From Taeniopygia guttata (taxonomy: Eukaryota; Chordata; Aves; Passeriformes; Estrildidae), in contig NC_133024.1 in assembly GCF_048771995.1 (NCBI RefSeq), positions 7,824,001-7,888,000 of the forward strand: DNA of 64,000 nucleotides, read 5' to 3'. Every line of letters begins with the position of its first letter. Position 1 is the first letter of the stretch. Positions 62,501-64,000 of this stretch are shown piece by piece. The translations under genes and the position numbers were made by a program. The notes under the pieces were generated by a model. The model worked only from the letters and a program-made list of their open reading frames with translations. It had not been told where the DNA came from and did no database searches.

Positions 62501-64000
62501 GCTGCCTGAGACTGTTTGTCACATATGTCTCTCCTCAGCTCTGTTTTAGCAGTTAGTATTTATGCCCAGATACATTTTTTAAATACAAAAATCTCAGCGT
62601 ATACACATGAATGGTTGCCAAAGTGACCTCGGCACAATTCTGCTGCTGTCAATTGCATTATCTGGATCTTTTCCCTTAGCCTGCACCCTTTGGCACATTC
62701 TGCACAGGCTTCTAACAGAGGACTATTAAATGTAATTAATAAGAGCCTGCTAGCAAATCTATTCAGCTGCAAAATGCTGGAAAATAATCCAGTTTGCTTA
62801 CAAAAGGCATGATCGTAAATCGAGAATTTTAAATTTCCATCTGGGATTTAAAAGCATATACTCAATTTATTTTTTTCATTACTCTTATTTTTTGTCGTCC
62901 ACAGTAAGAACTGGTCCATTGCTAAAGGCAGATAGCAGATGGTAAACCTCCTCTGCCATATGACTCTGCTATTATTCCATTCCTCTGCATACCTAATCTA
63001 ATAAATTGAGTGTAATTGACTGTAAGTGTTCACCCTACATGTGAACACATCCCAGTATGTTACAGCTTTAACAGGAAGACTGAGCAGACTCCTGGAGCTG
63101 ATATGCTCTTCCCATGTTTATTTATTTACACATCTAGAGTAGCCAGGATAGTTTACGTGTGAGATTCAATGGGGAAAGTAAGCTTCTCAGCACTGGGAAG
63201 ACCCCACTTCCATCAGCTCTTCCAATCCCAAATTAAACAATTCATCAGACATACCCAGTTCTCGGGCTAAAAAAGACAACAGGCAAACAAATTGTATCAT
63301 CAGAAAATACCTTGGGATTAATTGATACAACTCATATAATTGCATTGGGATTCTCAGAGTGCAGGGGCCAATGAGCACATTGGAGCTGAGCTCCACCTTC
63401 CAGCCCTTAATGCTGCTCTGCACAGAGAGGAGGGCTAAGCCATAGTCCCCAAAGCTAGCATCCCTCTTTGGAGAGCTGGTAGCTGCACAATAATTTGTTC
63501 ATTACTCAACCTTCAGTTATATAACCAATGCATTTCTGTGTGTGCTCTGATTAGTGACTAGTCCATCGTACAAAAGCAGTCTGACATCATAAGGTCCCTT
63601 CCCAGGCATGTGATTTCTGCCAGCTCTAGGTTACCTTCGGGCAATCCTGCCCCTTTCTTCCCCAAGCCCTGTTCCAGAGGTGATTCATCTTTGTTGGCAT
63701 TAGCGAGTTTCTGTCATTCCTGTGTTATCTCGCTGTGATTCTCCACTTTGAGGTCCACAATTTTCAACTTGAAACATAATGATCCAAAGACTTCCTTGGT
63801 TTTGAAGTTTTAATTTTATTTCATTCTTCAGCACTGCCTTGCTGGCTTTCAAAAGAGGTTAACTTGCATGGTTTGCAGCCTTTAAATCTGTGTCCCCCAT
63901 GAAGGAAAACATGTAGAACTATGTTTATTTAGTTTTAAGCTCAAACTTGAGTCCTAGTGCTTTTAGTGAAATTCAAGTACATGCTGAAGTGCTTTTCTGA
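59506..64000. other. Right flank, no gene recognised
   Basis: Mostly AT-rich intergenic-looking sequence. No exon with splice sites and conserved residues, no RNA gene and no intact mobile element could be recognised. Confidence 0.5.

Noticed and set aside
1..64000. CRISPR arrays, rRNA or tRNA genes
   Set aside because: No spacer-repeat pattern or recognisable tRNA/rRNA core was seen; the tandem repeats present are minisatellites or simple repeats.

Overview
The window looks like avian chromosomal DNA, possibly from a songbird. Two kinds of evidence support this. It carries a complete seven-exon CXADR gene (CAR, an Ig-family tight-junction protein), and its scattered transposon pieces are mostly CR1 LINEs, the dominant bird retroelement. 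It also holds a decayed class II (alpha/betaretrovirus-like) endogenous retrovirus. No bacterial-type genes, CRISPR arrays, rRNA or tRNA genes were seen.

Layout, left to right. Positions 1-600 are an unassigned CpG-island promoter with CRE, NRF-1 and ETS motifs, cut by the window edge. Positions 601-2859 are AT-rich sequence without a recognisable gene. From about 2860 to 6848 lies a 5'-truncated retrovirus: RNase H and integrase remnants, a broken env, a polypurine tract and one complete 660-bp 3' LTR. Positions 6849-18500 are intergenic with no recognised exon. CXADR occupies about 18500-42500 on the minus strand. Its last coding exon is at 22757-23024, five middle exons lie between 23386 and 26473, and exon 1 with the start codon sits in a CpG island at 42370-42424. 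Intron 1 is about 15.9 kb and contains an antisense 5' portion of a CR1 element. From 43100 to 64000 is the upstream flank, with three CR1 fragments, simple repeats and a 291-bp uninterrupted pyrimidine tract built mostly of an 11-bp unit. No exon was recognised there.

The CXADR exons join in consistent phase (55, 170, 205, 156, 123, 139 and 268 coding bases) to give 371 codons plus stop, with consensus GT/AG junctions throughout. The gene therefore looks intact and expressed. The retrovirus cannot make full-length proteins because stops and frameshifts are visible in pol and env. No convincing new biological system was found. The most unusual items are the env reading frame that runs into the LTR, a CR1 copy that keeps its 5' half but lacks its 3' half, short exact non-tandem duplications hundreds to thousands of bases apart, and the long homopurine/homopyrimidine array.
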